Of a DNA stretch of 64,000 bases, positions 35,787-45,004 are shown one piece after another. This DNA comes from Ferrimonas lipolytica (GTDB taxonomy: Bacteria; Pseudomonadota; Gammaproteobacteria; Enterobacterales; Shewanellaceae): NCBI RefSeq assembly GCF_012295575.1, contig NZ_CP051180.1, positions 2,480,001 to 2,544,000 on the forward strand, read 5' to 3'. A program made the translations under genes and the position numbers. The notes under the pieces were generated by a model, which was given only the letters and a program-made list of their open reading frames with translations, was not told the DNA's origin and searched no databases. How positions within the stretch are numbered: the stretch's first letter is position 1; each line of letters begins with the position of its first letter.

Positions 35787-36986
35787 ATGGGTCTATGGAT
35801 TCGCCGCTTACTGCCAATGGTGACCATCTTGGTCGCGATTATGGTTATTGCCCTATTGTTGGCTAAGTTTGCCCCAGAAAAAGAGAAAAAGGCAGTTAAA
35901 CAGTCTCTGCCAATAGTTAATGTGGTTGCAGTAGAACCACAATCTTTTCAGCTCTCTCTACAATCCTACGGCGTGGTTGAGCCTAAGCGACAAACCCAAT
36001 TAGTGGCTGAAGTCAGCGGCCGTTTGATTCAACTAGCACCAGAGTTTGTAGTTGGTCAATTTGTTCGCAAAGGCCAATTGCTGGCACACATTGAACCGGC
36101 CGATTATCAGGCCGATCTGATCCAAGCAGAAGCGAACCTCGCTCAAGCCAATGCCCAATTAGAGGAGGAGATCGCTCGCGGTCGAGTCGCTAAAGAGGAG
36201 TGGCAAGGGGTGATTGAGGGGATCCCTCCGGAATTAGGTCTACGCAAGCCACAACTCGCGCAAGAGAAAGCCAATGTTCGCAGCGCAGAAGCCGGGCTTG
36301 CACGGGCTCAACGTAATCTCGAGCGCACCCAGATCCGTGCTCCCTTTGATGGCATGATCTCATCCCGCAGTGTGGATTTAGGCCAATACATCAACATCAG
36401 CAACAACCTCGGTATCATCAACGGTACTGACGTTGCGCAAATCCGCTTACCGGTAGCACCGGACGAACTCAACTTCCTCGACAGCGTTAACAGTGGTGAA
36501 GTGGTATTAAGTCACCAAGTCGGCTCGAAAACCTTGCAGTGGCAAGCCACCTTGGTTCGCAGTGAAGGGGAGATCAACCCCGACAACCGCATGATCTATC
36601 TCGTTGCCGAGATGAGCGACCCCTACAACCTCACCAATAAACACGACCAGTCACTGCAATATGGAGCCTTCGTTAACGCTCGCATTGAAGGTATTAACGT
36701 CGATGGCTTGGTGAATTTGCCGCGCCATGCGGTTCGCGGTGGTCGCATTACCGTGGTTAAACCCGACAATACGATTGAGCTGCGCTCGGTTGATATCGTC
36801 CGCGCCGATCTCGAGCAGGTCTATTTTCGCGCTAACATAAGCAACGGCGAACGCCTAAGCCTAAATGCGCTAAACGGGGTTGATAACGGCCGTAAGGTTA
36901 AGGTTGCCGGTGAAAAACTGCCCGATGACGCACCGCAAGATAGCTCAACTAACAATGCCCAAATGGCGACGGTAGGGACGCAGTAA
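35787..36986 (+). CDS. RND efflux periplasmic adaptor
   Basis: A membrane-fusion protein of 399 residues linking an inner-membrane pump to an outer-membrane channel. A single N-terminal membrane anchor (MVTILVAIMVIALLLAKF) is followed by the lipoyl/hairpin region (LVAEVSGRLIQLAPEFVVGQFVRKGQLLAHIEPADYQADLIQAEANLAQA) and RTQIRAPFDGMISSRSVDLGQYI. The stop overlaps the permease start (TAATG). No outer-membrane partner is encoded here, so a TolC-type channel from elsewhere is needed. Confidence 0.92.
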   Translation: MGLWIRRLLPMVTILVAIMVIALLLAKFAPEKEKKAVKQSLPIVNVVAVEPQSFQLSLQSYGVVEPKRQTQLVAEVSGRLIQLAPEFVVGQFVRKGQLLAHIEPADYQADLIQAEANLAQANAQLEEEIARGRVAKEEWQGVIEGIPPELGLRKPQLAQEKANVRSAEAGLARAQRNLERTQIRAPFDGMISSRSVDLGQYINISNNLGIINGTDVAQIRLPVAPDELNFLDSVNSGEVVLSHQVGSKTLQWQATLVRSEGEINPDNRMIYLVAEMSDPYNLTNKHDQSLQYGAFVNARIEGINVDGLVNLPRHAVRGGRITVVKPDNTIELRSVDIVRADLEQVYFRANISNGERLSLNALNGVDNGRKVKVAGEKLPDDAPQDSSTNNAQMATVGTQ

Positions 36987-39900
36987 TGACCAGCCAAACC
37001 GACCTAACTAATAAAGGCATTATCTCTTGGTTTGCTCGTAACAGCGTTGCAGCCAATCTACTAATGTGGGTGCTTATCATCGGCGGGCTATTCTCTGCCG
37101 CAACCATCAACAAAGAGATCTTCCCTAAATTCGAACTCAACATGGTGCAAGTGGTTGTGGCCTACCCTGGCGCCGCACCGCAGGAGATCGAGGAAGGAAT
37201 CACCATCAAGATAGAAGAGGCGGTGAAAAACATTGAGGGAATCAAAAAGATCCGCTCCAGCGCCCGTGAAAGCAGTGGCAGCGTAACCATTGAGGTGGAA
37301 GATGAGTTTGACCCGAAGGACATTCTCGATGAAGTAAAACTGCAAGTTGATGCTATCTCTACGTTCCCCGACAGCATCGAGCAACCGCAGATCTACCAAA
37401 TCAAACCTGAAGCCGAAGTGATGTGGGTTTCCGTCGCAGGTGACAACCTCACCGCCACCGAACTAAAAGAGCTTGGTAAGGTGATCCGCGATGAGATCAC
37501 CTCCCTCCCCGGTGTCAGTCGTGCTGATCTGCTCGGAGCCAAAGATTACGAAATCGCCATTGAAGTATCCGAAGATAAGTTACGAGAGTTTTCACTGACT
37601 TTTGATGACGTTGCAGCGGCGGTTAACAACTCCAGCATTCTCCTTCCTGGCGGCTCTATCCGTGCTAAGGATGGTGATATTCAGCTGCGGATTGATGGCC
37701 AAGCCTACGACCAATACGACTTTGAGCGCATCGTATTACGCACCCGCCCTGACGGCAGTCGATTGATGTTGGCTGACGTAGCAAACATCAATGATGGCTT
37801 TGAAGAGCGCTTAGGCTACACCCGTTTTGATGGACAGAAATCAGTGGTGGTCGAAGTGCTCAGCGTTGGCAATGAGGACGCCCTTGCCATCGCCAATATC
37901 GTTAAGAAGTACGTAGCCAACAAACAAGAAAACCTTGGCGCTGATGTGGTCGTCGATTACTGGGGGGATCTATCTCAGTTCCTATCTGGTCGTCTCAATA
38001 TGATGCTGGAAAACATGGCAATGGGCGCACTGTTAGTATTCATCGTGCTAGCCATTTTCTTGCAGCTTAAGGTCGCATTTTGGGTGATGCTTGGCTTACC
38101 CATCGCCTTCCTTGGCGCGATGCTAGCGATGCCGATGGAACCATTCAGTCTATCCATCAATATGATCACCCTATTTGGCTTTATTTTGGTGCTCGGGATA
38201 GTGGTCGATGATGCCATCGTTATCGGTGAGTCCGCCTACGCCCAGACTGAGAAAGATGGCCACAGTATGGAAGCGGTGATCAAAGGCACCCATAAGGTCG
38301 CTATGCCCGCTACCTTCGGGGTTTTAACCACCATCGCCGCGTTTATCCCAATGCTTGTCATCACCGGTTTCCTTGGTGTAGTGGGAAAAGCCATTGGTCT
38401 GGTGGTTATCCTCTGTTTGGCTTTCTCTTTGGTAGAATCAAAGCTGATCTTACCGGCCCACTTGGGTCACATGAAGCCTACGCAACCGGGTACCGGTTTC
38501 GGCCCATGGTTACGCTTTAAAAAGTGGTTTGATGCCGCCCTAAAGAGCCTAATTTACAACCGTTACAAACCGGCAATGGCGGTGATGATGAACCGTCGTT
38601 ATAGCGTGCTAACCTTCTTTCTTGGTCTCATTGTTATCTGTGCCACCTTACTCGGCACTGGCCATGTGCGCACCATTATATTCCCTGACATTCCGTCTGA
38701 TTTTGTCCGAGTGCAGCTCGAGATGGAACAGGGAATGTCGGAGCAATCGACCCTTAAGGTGGTGCAGCAGTTAGAAGATTCACTATTTGAAACCAATGAG
38801 CGTATTAAGAGTGAGATTGGCGAAGAGATCCTACGCCACTCGTTTGTATTCTTAGGCTCGCGTACCAACGCCAGCATGGTTATTGAATTGGTAAAAGGCG
38901 AAGAGCGTAGCATCGATGCGGTTACCATCGCCTCAGATTGGCGCGAGCATATGCCAGAGCTGGTTGGGGTAAAAACCTTAGACGTTATCGCCTCCACCAA
39001 CGATTCTGGTTCCGATGTAGCGTTCCGCCTTAACGGCAACGATCTCGATCAATTGGTCGCGGCAGCTGCTGAACTCAAACAGCACCTTGGCACTTACGAC
39101 GGCCTATTCGATATCCAAGACACCTTCTCTTCCGGTGCCCAAGAGGTTCGCTTGGCCATCCGCCCAGAGGCTGAAGCGCTGGGGTTAACCTTGTCCGACT
39201 TAGCCCGTCAGGTGCGTTGGGGCTTCTTCGGTTATGAGGCGCAGCGAATCCTGCGTAACAAGGAAGAAATAAAGGTGATGGTGCGTTACCCAGAGGATCA
39301 ACGCCGTACCATTGGTCACCTAGAAAACATGCGCATTCGCACTCCTTCCGGGAATGAAGTTCCGTTCTCTAGTGTCGCTGAGATTGAGTTAGCCAAGAGC
39401 TACGCCACTATCAACCGTACCGACGGCGTTCGCTCCATTACCGTTCAAGCGCGTGCAGATAAAGCCCGTATTGAACCAAGTAAGGTAACTAAAGAGGTTA
39501 ACCAAGACTATATTCCGAAGTTGCGGGAACGCTATAACGGCATGACCACCGCTTTAGATGGTTCCGCAGAAGAGGACGCAAAGAATACCCTACTGGTGAT
39601 TGAAGGCGCCTTCTTTGCCCTATTCACCATCTTCGCGTTAATGGCTATCCCGCTGCGCTCCTATAGCCAACCGTTGATCATTATGTCGGTGATCCCATTT
39701 GGCATGATTGGCGCTGTATTTGGCCACGTGATTCTCGGTCTGGATATCTCCATGCTTAGCGTGTTCGGCATCATCGCCTTGGCTGGTGTGGTGGTAAATG
39801 ACTCGTTGATTATGGTCGATTTTGTTAACCAAGCTCGAGCTCAGGGGTTGGCGTTAAAAGAGGCGGTGCAGCAAGCGGGCACCGAACGTTTCCGGGCGAT

Positions 39901-40147
39901 CATCTTAACCTCGCTCACCACCTTCCTCGGTTTGGTGCCTATTACCATGGAAACCAGCCTGCAGGCGCAGATTGTGATCCCAATGGCGGTGTCGTTGGCG
40001 TTCGGAATCCTGTTTTCCACCACAGTTACGTTGATCTTGGTACCAGCGCTGTACATCATTCTCGATGATGTGAAACGCCTTTTCCGCTGGTGGTGGCGCC
40101 CGGGCGGTGTGGCTCATCCGTTACGGCGGAGCCATGAGCAGTCTTAA
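36986..40147 (+). CDS. RND efflux transporter permease (HAE-type)
   Basis: 1053 residues with 12 membrane spans and two large periplasmic loops. Recognisable parts: NLLMWVLIIGGLFSAATINKEIFPKFELNMVQV, GVSRADLLGAKDYEIAIEV, the TM4 proton-relay region GFILVLGIVVDDAIVIGES (the Asp pair) and GIIALAGVVVNDSLIMVDFVNQAR in the second half. The second half has a single N-D pair as in the VexH/HAE-3-like groups. The substrate cannot be told from sequence. Ends in a hairpin terminator whose T-tract carries element copy 5. Confidence 0.93.
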   Translation: MTSQTDLTNKGIISWFARNSVAANLLMWVLIIGGLFSAATINKEIFPKFELNMVQVVVAYPGAAPQEIEEGITIKIEEAVKNIEGIKKIRSSARESSGSVTIEVEDEFDPKDILDEVKLQVDAISTFPDSIEQPQIYQIKPEAEVMWVSVAGDNLTATELKELGKVIRDEITSLPGVSRADLLGAKDYEIAIEVSEDKLREFSLTFDDVAAAVNNSSILLPGGSIRAKDGDIQLRIDGQAYDQYDFERIVLRTRPDGSRLMLADVANINDGFEERLGYTRFDGQKSVVVEVLSVGNEDALAIANIVKKYVANKQENLGADVVVDYWGDLSQFLSGRLNMMLENMAMGALLVFIVLAIFLQLKVAFWVMLGLPIAFLGAMLAMPMEPFSLSINMITLFGFILVLGIVVDDAIVIGESAYAQTEKDGHSMEAVIKGTHKVAMPATFGVLTTIAAFIPMLVITGFLGVVGKAIGLVVILCLAFSLVESKLILPAHLGHMKPTQPGTGFGPWLRFKKWFDAALKSLIYNRYKPAMAVMMNRRYSVLTFFLGLIVICATLLGTGHVRTIIFPDIPSDFVRVQLEMEQGMSEQSTLKVVQQLEDSLFETNERIKSEIGEEILRHSFVFLGSRTNASMVIELVKGEERSIDAVTIASDWREHMPELVGVKTLDVIASTNDSGSDVAFRLNGNDLDQLVAAAAELKQHLGTYDGLFDIQDTFSSGAQEVRLAIRPEAEALGLTLSDLARQVRWGFFGYEAQRILRNKEEIKVMVRYPEDQRRTIGHLENMRIRTPSGNEVPFSSVAEIELAKSYATINRTDGVRSITVQARADKARIEPSKVTKEVNQDYIPKLRERYNGMTTALDGSAEEDAKNTLLVIEGAFFALFTIFALMAIPLRSYSQPLIIMSVIPFGMIGAVFGHVILGLDISMLSVFGIIALAGVVVNDSLIMVDFVNQARAQGLALKEAVQQAGTERFRAIILTSLTTFLGLVPITMETSLQAQIVIPMAVSLAFGILFSTTVTLILVPALYIILDDVKRLFRWWWRPGGVAHPLRRSHEQS

Positions 40148-40159
40148 CCTTATTACTAC

Positions 40160-40175
40160 GCCCACTCTGGTGGGC
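40160..40175 (+). terminator. RND operon terminator
   Basis: Stem GCCCAC/GTGGGC with a 4-base loop followed by TTAGTTTT (40176-40183). That octamer is the left target duplication of element copy 5. Confidence 0.75.
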
Positions 40176-40183
40176 TTAGTTTT

Positions 40184-40288
40184 GGCTGTGTACCAGCTAA
40201 GTGTTGTTCTTTCCAATACTGTTAAAGCACCGAAATCGGTGCAACCGAAGGCTTAAGATAAACTTCAACAGCTAACTACTGCACAGCC
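40184..40288 (+). mobile_element. GGCTGTGT element, copy 5 (internally deleted, 105 bp)
   Basis: Keeps both ends: GGCTGTGTACCAGCTAAGTGTTG and CTAACTACTGCACAGCC. The middle is missing: the left AAAGCAC block joins directly to the right CACCGAAATCGGTG block, both of which contain AAAGCACC in full copies. Flanks TTAGTTTT and TTAGTCTT match at 7 of 8, so it moved or was trimmed after insertion. The target is the RND terminator T-tract. Confidence 0.92.
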
Positions 40289-40405
40289 TTAGTCTTATCT
40301 GATTACAATTACTACCACTAACAGCGAAGCAATTACCCAACCGCACATTTTTGTGTCAGCCACTATATTTAGCCCCATATCCTGAATTTTGTGGAGGGGG
40401 TGTCG

Positions 40406-41494
40406 ATGCAGTTACGCCGACTCAACCAAACTGTCAGCACAATATTATTGCTCGGGGCAATGCTGCTTTTCAGTAGCTTAGCCTCGGCGCAAACGTCATT
40501 CAAAGTTGGTAGCTACAACTGCCCTCCGTTCGTTATCGAAAATGACGACGGCAGCTTTCGTGGCTTGAGTTTATTACTGTGGCAACAGATTGCGCAGCGG
40601 CTGCAGCTTGAGTATGAGGTCAGCCAACACGAGCTCGAAGACCTGCTCGAACAGGTTAGTAACAACAACCTTCAGGTCGGTGTTTCCTGTATCTCGATCA
40701 CGCCCGAAAGAGAACAATTGCTCGATTTTTCCCACTCATTTTACGAGACCCACCTTGCCATTGCAGTTAAACCTCGCAGTGTCTGGTCGATGGTTAAAAA
40801 CTTCCTAACCAACCGCACACTTTGGTTAGTGATCGGCATAGTTTCACTCATCGCCTGCGTGGTTGGTTTTGCTTATTACCGCTTAGAGCGTAAGGTCAAT
40901 GACAAGCTCTATTCGATGCCTACCAAGGCCGGGCGTGGGATAGAGGGCTTTATTTTGGGCTTGCTCTTTATCACTAAAGGCCCCTTTAATTACTACGAAT
41001 TTAAAACGCTTACTGCCAGAGTAATCACGGTTCTTTTAGCCGTATTCACCACCTTTTTCCTCGCCAGTATTACCGCTGTGTTAGCCAGCACCTTTACCTT
41101 AGGGGCACTCACCTCAGACATCAGCGGCCCAAACGATCTCCGTGGCAAACGTGTTGGGGCAAAAACCGAAAGCACCGCCTCCAGCTACCTGCAACAACGA
41201 GGCATTCGCCACCGAACTTATGACGATTTAGAGGGAATGATGCAGGCGCTAGCCCGTGGTGAAATCCGCGCTATCGTCGCTGACGACGCGATATTGAAGT
41301 ACACCCTTAATCACACCGATAGCGAGGACCAGTACAGTGGGATCTCTGTACTCCCTTATCAGTTTGAGCGGCAAAATTACGGTTTAGTATTACCTGAAAA
41401 CAGCCCAATTCGAGAACAGCTCAATCAGGCCTTGTTAGAGGTGCGAACTACATCACAATGGCAGCAAACCCTAACCGAATACCTAGCTCAGTAG
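40406..41494 (+). CDS. Ionotropic glutamate receptor-like channel (GluR0 type)
   Basis: About 362 residues from the ATG at 40406 with GGAGGGGG upstream (a GTG at 40391 is in frame). Signal peptide to ASA-QTSFK. Lobe 1 of a periplasmic ligand-binding fold (VGSYNCPPFVIENDDGSFRGLSL...GVSCISITPEREQLLDFSHSFY) is split from lobe 2 (ISGPNDLRGKRVGAKTESTASSYL...GIRAIVADDAILKY). Between them lie a membrane span (LWLVIGIVSLIACVVGFAYY), a pore-like segment, and a second span FTTFFLASITAVLAS, close to the SYTANLAA motif of animal receptors. The TVGYG filter is absent (FITKGPFNYYEF). Ligand probably an amino acid. Confidence 0.85.
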   Translation: MQLRRLNQTVSTILLLGAMLLFSSLASAQTSFKVGSYNCPPFVIENDDGSFRGLSLLLWQQIAQRLQLEYEVSQHELEDLLEQVSNNNLQVGVSCISITPEREQLLDFSHSFYETHLAIAVKPRSVWSMVKNFLTNRTLWLVIGIVSLIACVVGFAYYRLERKVNDKLYSMPTKAGRGIEGFILGLLFITKGPFNYYEFKTLTARVITVLLAVFTTFFLASITAVLASTFTLGALTSDISGPNDLRGKRVGAKTESTASSYLQQRGIRHRTYDDLEGMMQALARGEIRAIVADDAILKYTLNHTDSEDQYSGISVLPYQFERQNYGLVLPENSPIREQLNQALLEVRTTSQWQQTLTEYLAQ

Positions 41495-41572
41495 AGCGGT
41501 CTCAGATTACGAACCTGCACGTCATAAACGAGGACGCGCAGGCTTCATATCCTGCTGGTTTAGGTTGTTGCT

Positions 41573-42808
41573 CTAACAGCAACCTTGATCGGCAGAGCGG
41601 TCGCCTTGGCATTTGTTAGCAGCGGTCAGTTTCTCTTCAACGTTATCAATGGCGTCGCGCAACAACTCAAATGAGGCGATGATATTCTCCCGTGCTGTAG
41701 CGATATTCATCCGCATAAAATTTGGGTTCGACTCACCAAACCAGGCACCTGGGGTCAACCCCATTTTCGCTTGCTCAAATAGCACCATATTGAGTTGTTG
41801 CTGCGACAATTCCAGCCCAGAAAAATCAAACCACAGCTGATAGGTCCCTTGTGGCTGGAACACCTTCAACCCGTTGATGTGCTGACTAACAAAAGCGGTA
41901 ATCCAATTAACCGTCTGTTGCAGGTAAGCCAACAAACCATCAAGCCATTGTTCTGCTTGTTGATACGCGACGATGGTGGCAAAAGTGCTAAATGCATTGC
42001 CGTGGTCAAGATACATCGCACTAACTTGATGCTTTATCACCCCTAGAAGCTCACTGTTGCCGGCATAGATGTAACCGTTGGAGATGCTATGCATACCAAA
42101 GGTTTTTGCTGGTGAGCCAAGTAGTGTTATTGCCTTAGGGTAATCGAAACTGGCCATGCTGGTGAATTGATGGCCAGCAAAGATGATGTCGGAGTGGATC
42201 TCGTCGCTGATGATCAGCACGTCATAGCGCTTGGCAATGGCAACCAGCTGCGTTAGTTCAGCTTTACTCCACACCCGCCCAGTTGGATTATGGGGGTTGC
42301 ACAAGATCATCGCCTTAACCTGCTGCTGTTGGATCTGTTGCTCCATGCCCTTAAAGTCGATCTGGTATTGGTCATTAACAAGCGTCAATGGACTGGTTAC
42401 GACCGTACGTTCAGCCTTACTGATCAGGTTGGAGAACTGATGGTAAGCCGGGGTATGAATCAGTACTGCGTCGCCAACCTCAGTAAATTGATTCAGCAAC
42501 AACGCAATCCCCGATAAAACCCCCGGCACCTGAACAAAATTGTCCGCTGACAACATCAAGTGATGGCGTCTTTCAAACCAGCTAACCATCGCCTGAAACA
42601 ACGCGTCTTGATTAAACTCATAGGAGTAAACGCCACGGTCGACTAAACGCTTGAGCTCCGAACTGATAGGCTCAGCGACCTTAAAGTCCATATCTGCTAC
42701 CCAATATGGAAACACATCGGTGCTGCCATAGATGCCAGTTAACATTGATGGTTTGGATTTAATAAAGCTGTTTTGGCCGTAGCTGGACAAAGGGTTGAAC
42801 TGAGTCAT
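41573..42808 (-). CDS. PLP-dependent C-S lyase/aminotransferase (PatB/MalY type)
   Basis: 411 residues from the ATG at 42808 (MTQFNPLSSYGQ), with GGAG upstream. Fold-type I PLP enzyme: YWVADMDFKVAEPI, GVYSYEF, LCNPHNPTGRVWSK, SDEIHSDIIF and the PLP-Lys motif LLGSPAKTFGMHSISNGY. These mark the cystathionine beta-lyase-like PatB group. The C-terminus ends in NKCQGDRSADQGCC, a Cys-rich tail not usual for the family. Likely cleaves cystathionine, cysteine or related thioethers. Palindrome CCCCAACGTTGGGG lies just upstream. Confidence 0.9.
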   Translation of the reverse strand: MTQFNPLSSYGQNSFIKSKPSMLTGIYGSTDVFPYWVADMDFKVAEPISSELKRLVDRGVYSYEFNQDALFQAMVSWFERRHHLMLSADNFVQVPGVLSGIALLLNQFTEVGDAVLIHTPAYHQFSNLISKAERTVVTSPLTLVNDQYQIDFKGMEQQIQQQQVKAMILCNPHNPTGRVWSKAELTQLVAIAKRYDVLIISDEIHSDIIFAGHQFTSMASFDYPKAITLLGSPAKTFGMHSISNGYIYAGNSELLGVIKHQVSAMYLDHGNAFSTFATIVAYQQAEQWLDGLLAYLQQTVNWITAFVSQHINGLKVFQPQGTYQLWFDFSGLELSQQQLNMVLFEQAKMGLTPGAWFGESNPNFMRMNIATARENIIASFELLRDAIDNVEEKLTAANKCQGDRSADQGCC

Positions 42809-42833
42809 AGAAGTCTCCAAGGGTTTTAATCAC

Positions 42834-42847
42834 CCCCAACGTTGGGG
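42834..42847. promoter_or_regulatory. Perfect palindrome upstream of the C-S lyase gene
   Basis: CCCCAACGTTGGGG, a perfect 14-bp inverted repeat 26 bases upstream of the start codon. Possible operator; regulator unknown. The AAGACGCA word occurs twice further upstream (42857-42890). Confidence 0.35.
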
Positions 42848-42989
42848 TTACCCTACAAAGACGCAGGTCAGCGAAAAAAGACGCAACGTTTTTCGAGATT
42901 CTGGATAAAGGGGAAGCCAGAGAAGTAGGCACTGCTGTTCAAAGCGATAGTTACAAACACCACTTCAGCTAAAAACTAACCAATCAAAA

Positions 42990-43271
42990 GGCCATGTAGC
43001 AACTAAGTGTTGTTGCCAATACTGTTCAGCGGCTAGGCGAGTGTTGATACGAGAGCAAAGCACTACCGCCGTTGACCTTCTGCCACATTGGAGCAGTCCA
43101 GCGAAGCGCTTTGAACTGCGACCTAAGGCAGGGGGATTGCAAAGGGGGGCGAAGCCCCCCCTAATGCATACAACAATGTGCCGTCGCCACCGCGGCACCC
43201 TTCCCTAAAGCACCGCAATCGGTAAAGCCGAAGCCTTAAGATAAACTTCAACAGCTAACTACGACACAGGC
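42990..43271 (+). mobile_element. GGCTGTGT element, copy 6
   Basis: A 282-bp copy from GGCCATGTAGC to GACACAGGC; both ends are eroded by one or two bases. The right flank ATAAAAAA is the T-tract of the brnQ terminator; the left flank AATCAAAA matches at 5 of 8. Internal hairpin arms GCAGTCCA/TGAACTGC have one mismatch. The minus strand carries the recurrent ORF, starting at GTG instead of ATG. Confidence 0.88.
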
Positions 43272-43278
43272 ATAAAAA

Positions 43279-43301
43279 AGCCCGGCCATTGAGGCCGGGC
43301 T
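43279..43301 (-). terminator. brnQ terminator
   Basis: Stem AGCCCGGCC/GGCCGGGCT with a 5-base loop; TTTTTTAT follows on the minus strand and is the target of element copy 6. Confidence 0.9.
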
Positions 43302-43322
43302 GATTAACACCATTGATGTCTA

Positions 43323-44642
43323 TTACTTCGCTTCAGCCAGCTGAGCTTGACCACGCTTGTAGAAACCACCAGCGATCAGGATAACGGCAGTTAGCGGTAC
43401 CCAAGCCAAGTGCTTATCAAACAGTGGCAAGAAGTTAAACAGTTCAACAAACGGAGTTGCAAAACCCGCTACGTTCAATGCGCTCAACAAGCCAACAAAT
43501 GCAGTGGTTGCAATCAATACCGTCAGAACAGTCTTCTGCTGGCTGATGTTGTCACGAGCGTATGCGTAGAAGATCAGCGCCATTGCCATTGGGTAGATAA
43601 GAAACAGCACTGGGATGGAGATACTGATCAACTGAGCCAAACCAACGTTTGCAACGGTGGCACACAGCACAGCCATAATGGTTGCCCATTGGCCGTAGCT
43701 CAGCTTAGGCATAACTTCGTTAAAGAACTCAGAACAAGCAGAGATTAAGCCAACCGCAGTGGTCAAACATGCCAAGCCAACAACCAAGGCCAACATAACC
43801 AGACCAGGCTGACCGAATACCTGAACCACATAAGCGGTTAAGATTGCACCGCCGTTATCAGCACCTGCACCCAGTACTGAACTGGTTGCACCCAAGAAGA
43901 ACAACGATACGTAAACAACAGTCAAACCAGTGGCTGCAATCAATGCAGCAATAGAAAGGTAGCGGGCTTGCGCTTTCTTGTCTTCGATGCCTTTGCGACG
44001 TAAAACATCAACAATCAGCGTACCGAACATCAATGCGCCCAGCGCATCCATGGTCATGTAGCCTTCAAGGAAACCATTGCTAAACGCATCTTCAATCCAT
44101 GGTCCCGTCGCTGCGCCGATGGCATCTTGTGGGTTAATCACTACCGATGCAGCCAATACCAACAACAATACGATTAACGCAGGGGTTAGAATTTTACCAA
44201 CGATGTCCATCAGCTTACCGGGGTTCAACGCCAGCAGCAGCGCTACTGAGAAGAACACTAAGGTAAAGAGCAACTGGGTAATATCAGTCGCTTCTGACAG
44301 GAACGGTACCACACCGATTTCGTAAGCAACCAAGCCAGTACGCGGTGTTGCAAACGCAGGACCGATAACGATGTAGATAGCCATTGCAATGGCGATACCT
44401 ACCCAAGAAGGCAGCAGTTTGGTCATGGTGGAGATACCACCGCCTACTTTAGCTACTGCAATCAAACCAATAAGTGGCAGGCCTACTGCAGTAACCAAAA
44501 AGCCCAGCATTGCTGGAACCATGTTTTCACCAGCCATCATGCCAGCCAATGGTGGGAAGATGATGTTACCCGCACCCAAGAAAAATGCGAAAGTCATGAA
44601 ACCGAGACTTAACGTGTCGGTTGGGGTTAAACGTTTGCTCAA
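43323..44642 (-). CDS. brnQ: Branched-chain amino acid:cation symporter
   Basis: A 439-residue inner-membrane carrier with 12 hydrophobic segments for leucine, isoleucine and valine. LGFMTFAFFLGAGNIIFPPLAGMMAGEN is the LIVCS family signature near the N-terminus; GYMTMDALGALMFGTLIVDVLRRKG is a second. The start is TTG at 44642, placed by alignment with E. coli BrnQ and by a GAGG nine bases upstream. Monocistronic. The valine-degradation operon is at the other end of the window, so the pair may feed a common pathway. The 360-base region 44643-45004 shows no other feature than this promoter and that of trmN. Confidence 0.94.
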   Translation of the reverse strand: MSKRLTPTDTLSLGFMTFAFFLGAGNIIFPPLAGMMAGENMVPAMLGFLVTAVGLPLIGLIAVAKVGGGISTMTKLLPSWVGIAIAMAIYIVIGPAFATPRTGLVAYEIGVVPFLSEATDITQLLFTLVFFSVALLLALNPGKLMDIVGKILTPALIVLLLVLAASVVINPQDAIGAATGPWIEDAFSNGFLEGYMTMDALGALMFGTLIVDVLRRKGIEDKKAQARYLSIAALIAATGLTVVYVSLFFLGATSSVLGAGADNGGAILTAYVVQVFGQPGLVMLALVVGLACLTTAVGLISACSEFFNEVMPKLSYGQWATIMAVLCATVANVGLAQLISISIPVLFLIYPMAMALIFYAYARDNISQQKTVLTVLIATTAFVGLLSALNVAGFATPFVELFNFLPLFDKHLAWVPLTAVILIAGGFYKRGQAQLAEAK

Positions 44643-45004
44643 GATATACCTCGTCAGCGCTCTATTTATTATTACTGCTTTTAAATTGTCGCTCTCACCT
44701 GAGCCGTAAACTAAGCTTTACACTTAATTTTCCCTTTTTACCGCATTCCTTGCTTGTCCAGTCGCCATTTGTGCTTATTTTTTCAACCATTTACCAAGCG
44801 GTCATACTGTTCGTGATAAATGTTGGAAAAAACACGCCAACCCGACATGTGCACTAATATCAAGCCACAAATTGGAACGCAATAGCAAAAACCGAACCAT
44901 AACAATATAAATCTTTTGGGTAACACTTGTCCCACACAGAGGTCACAGAAATCGGATGTGAATTCTGTTAGAGTTGCCCGCCTCTTGGTTATGTGGACTT
45001 ATCG

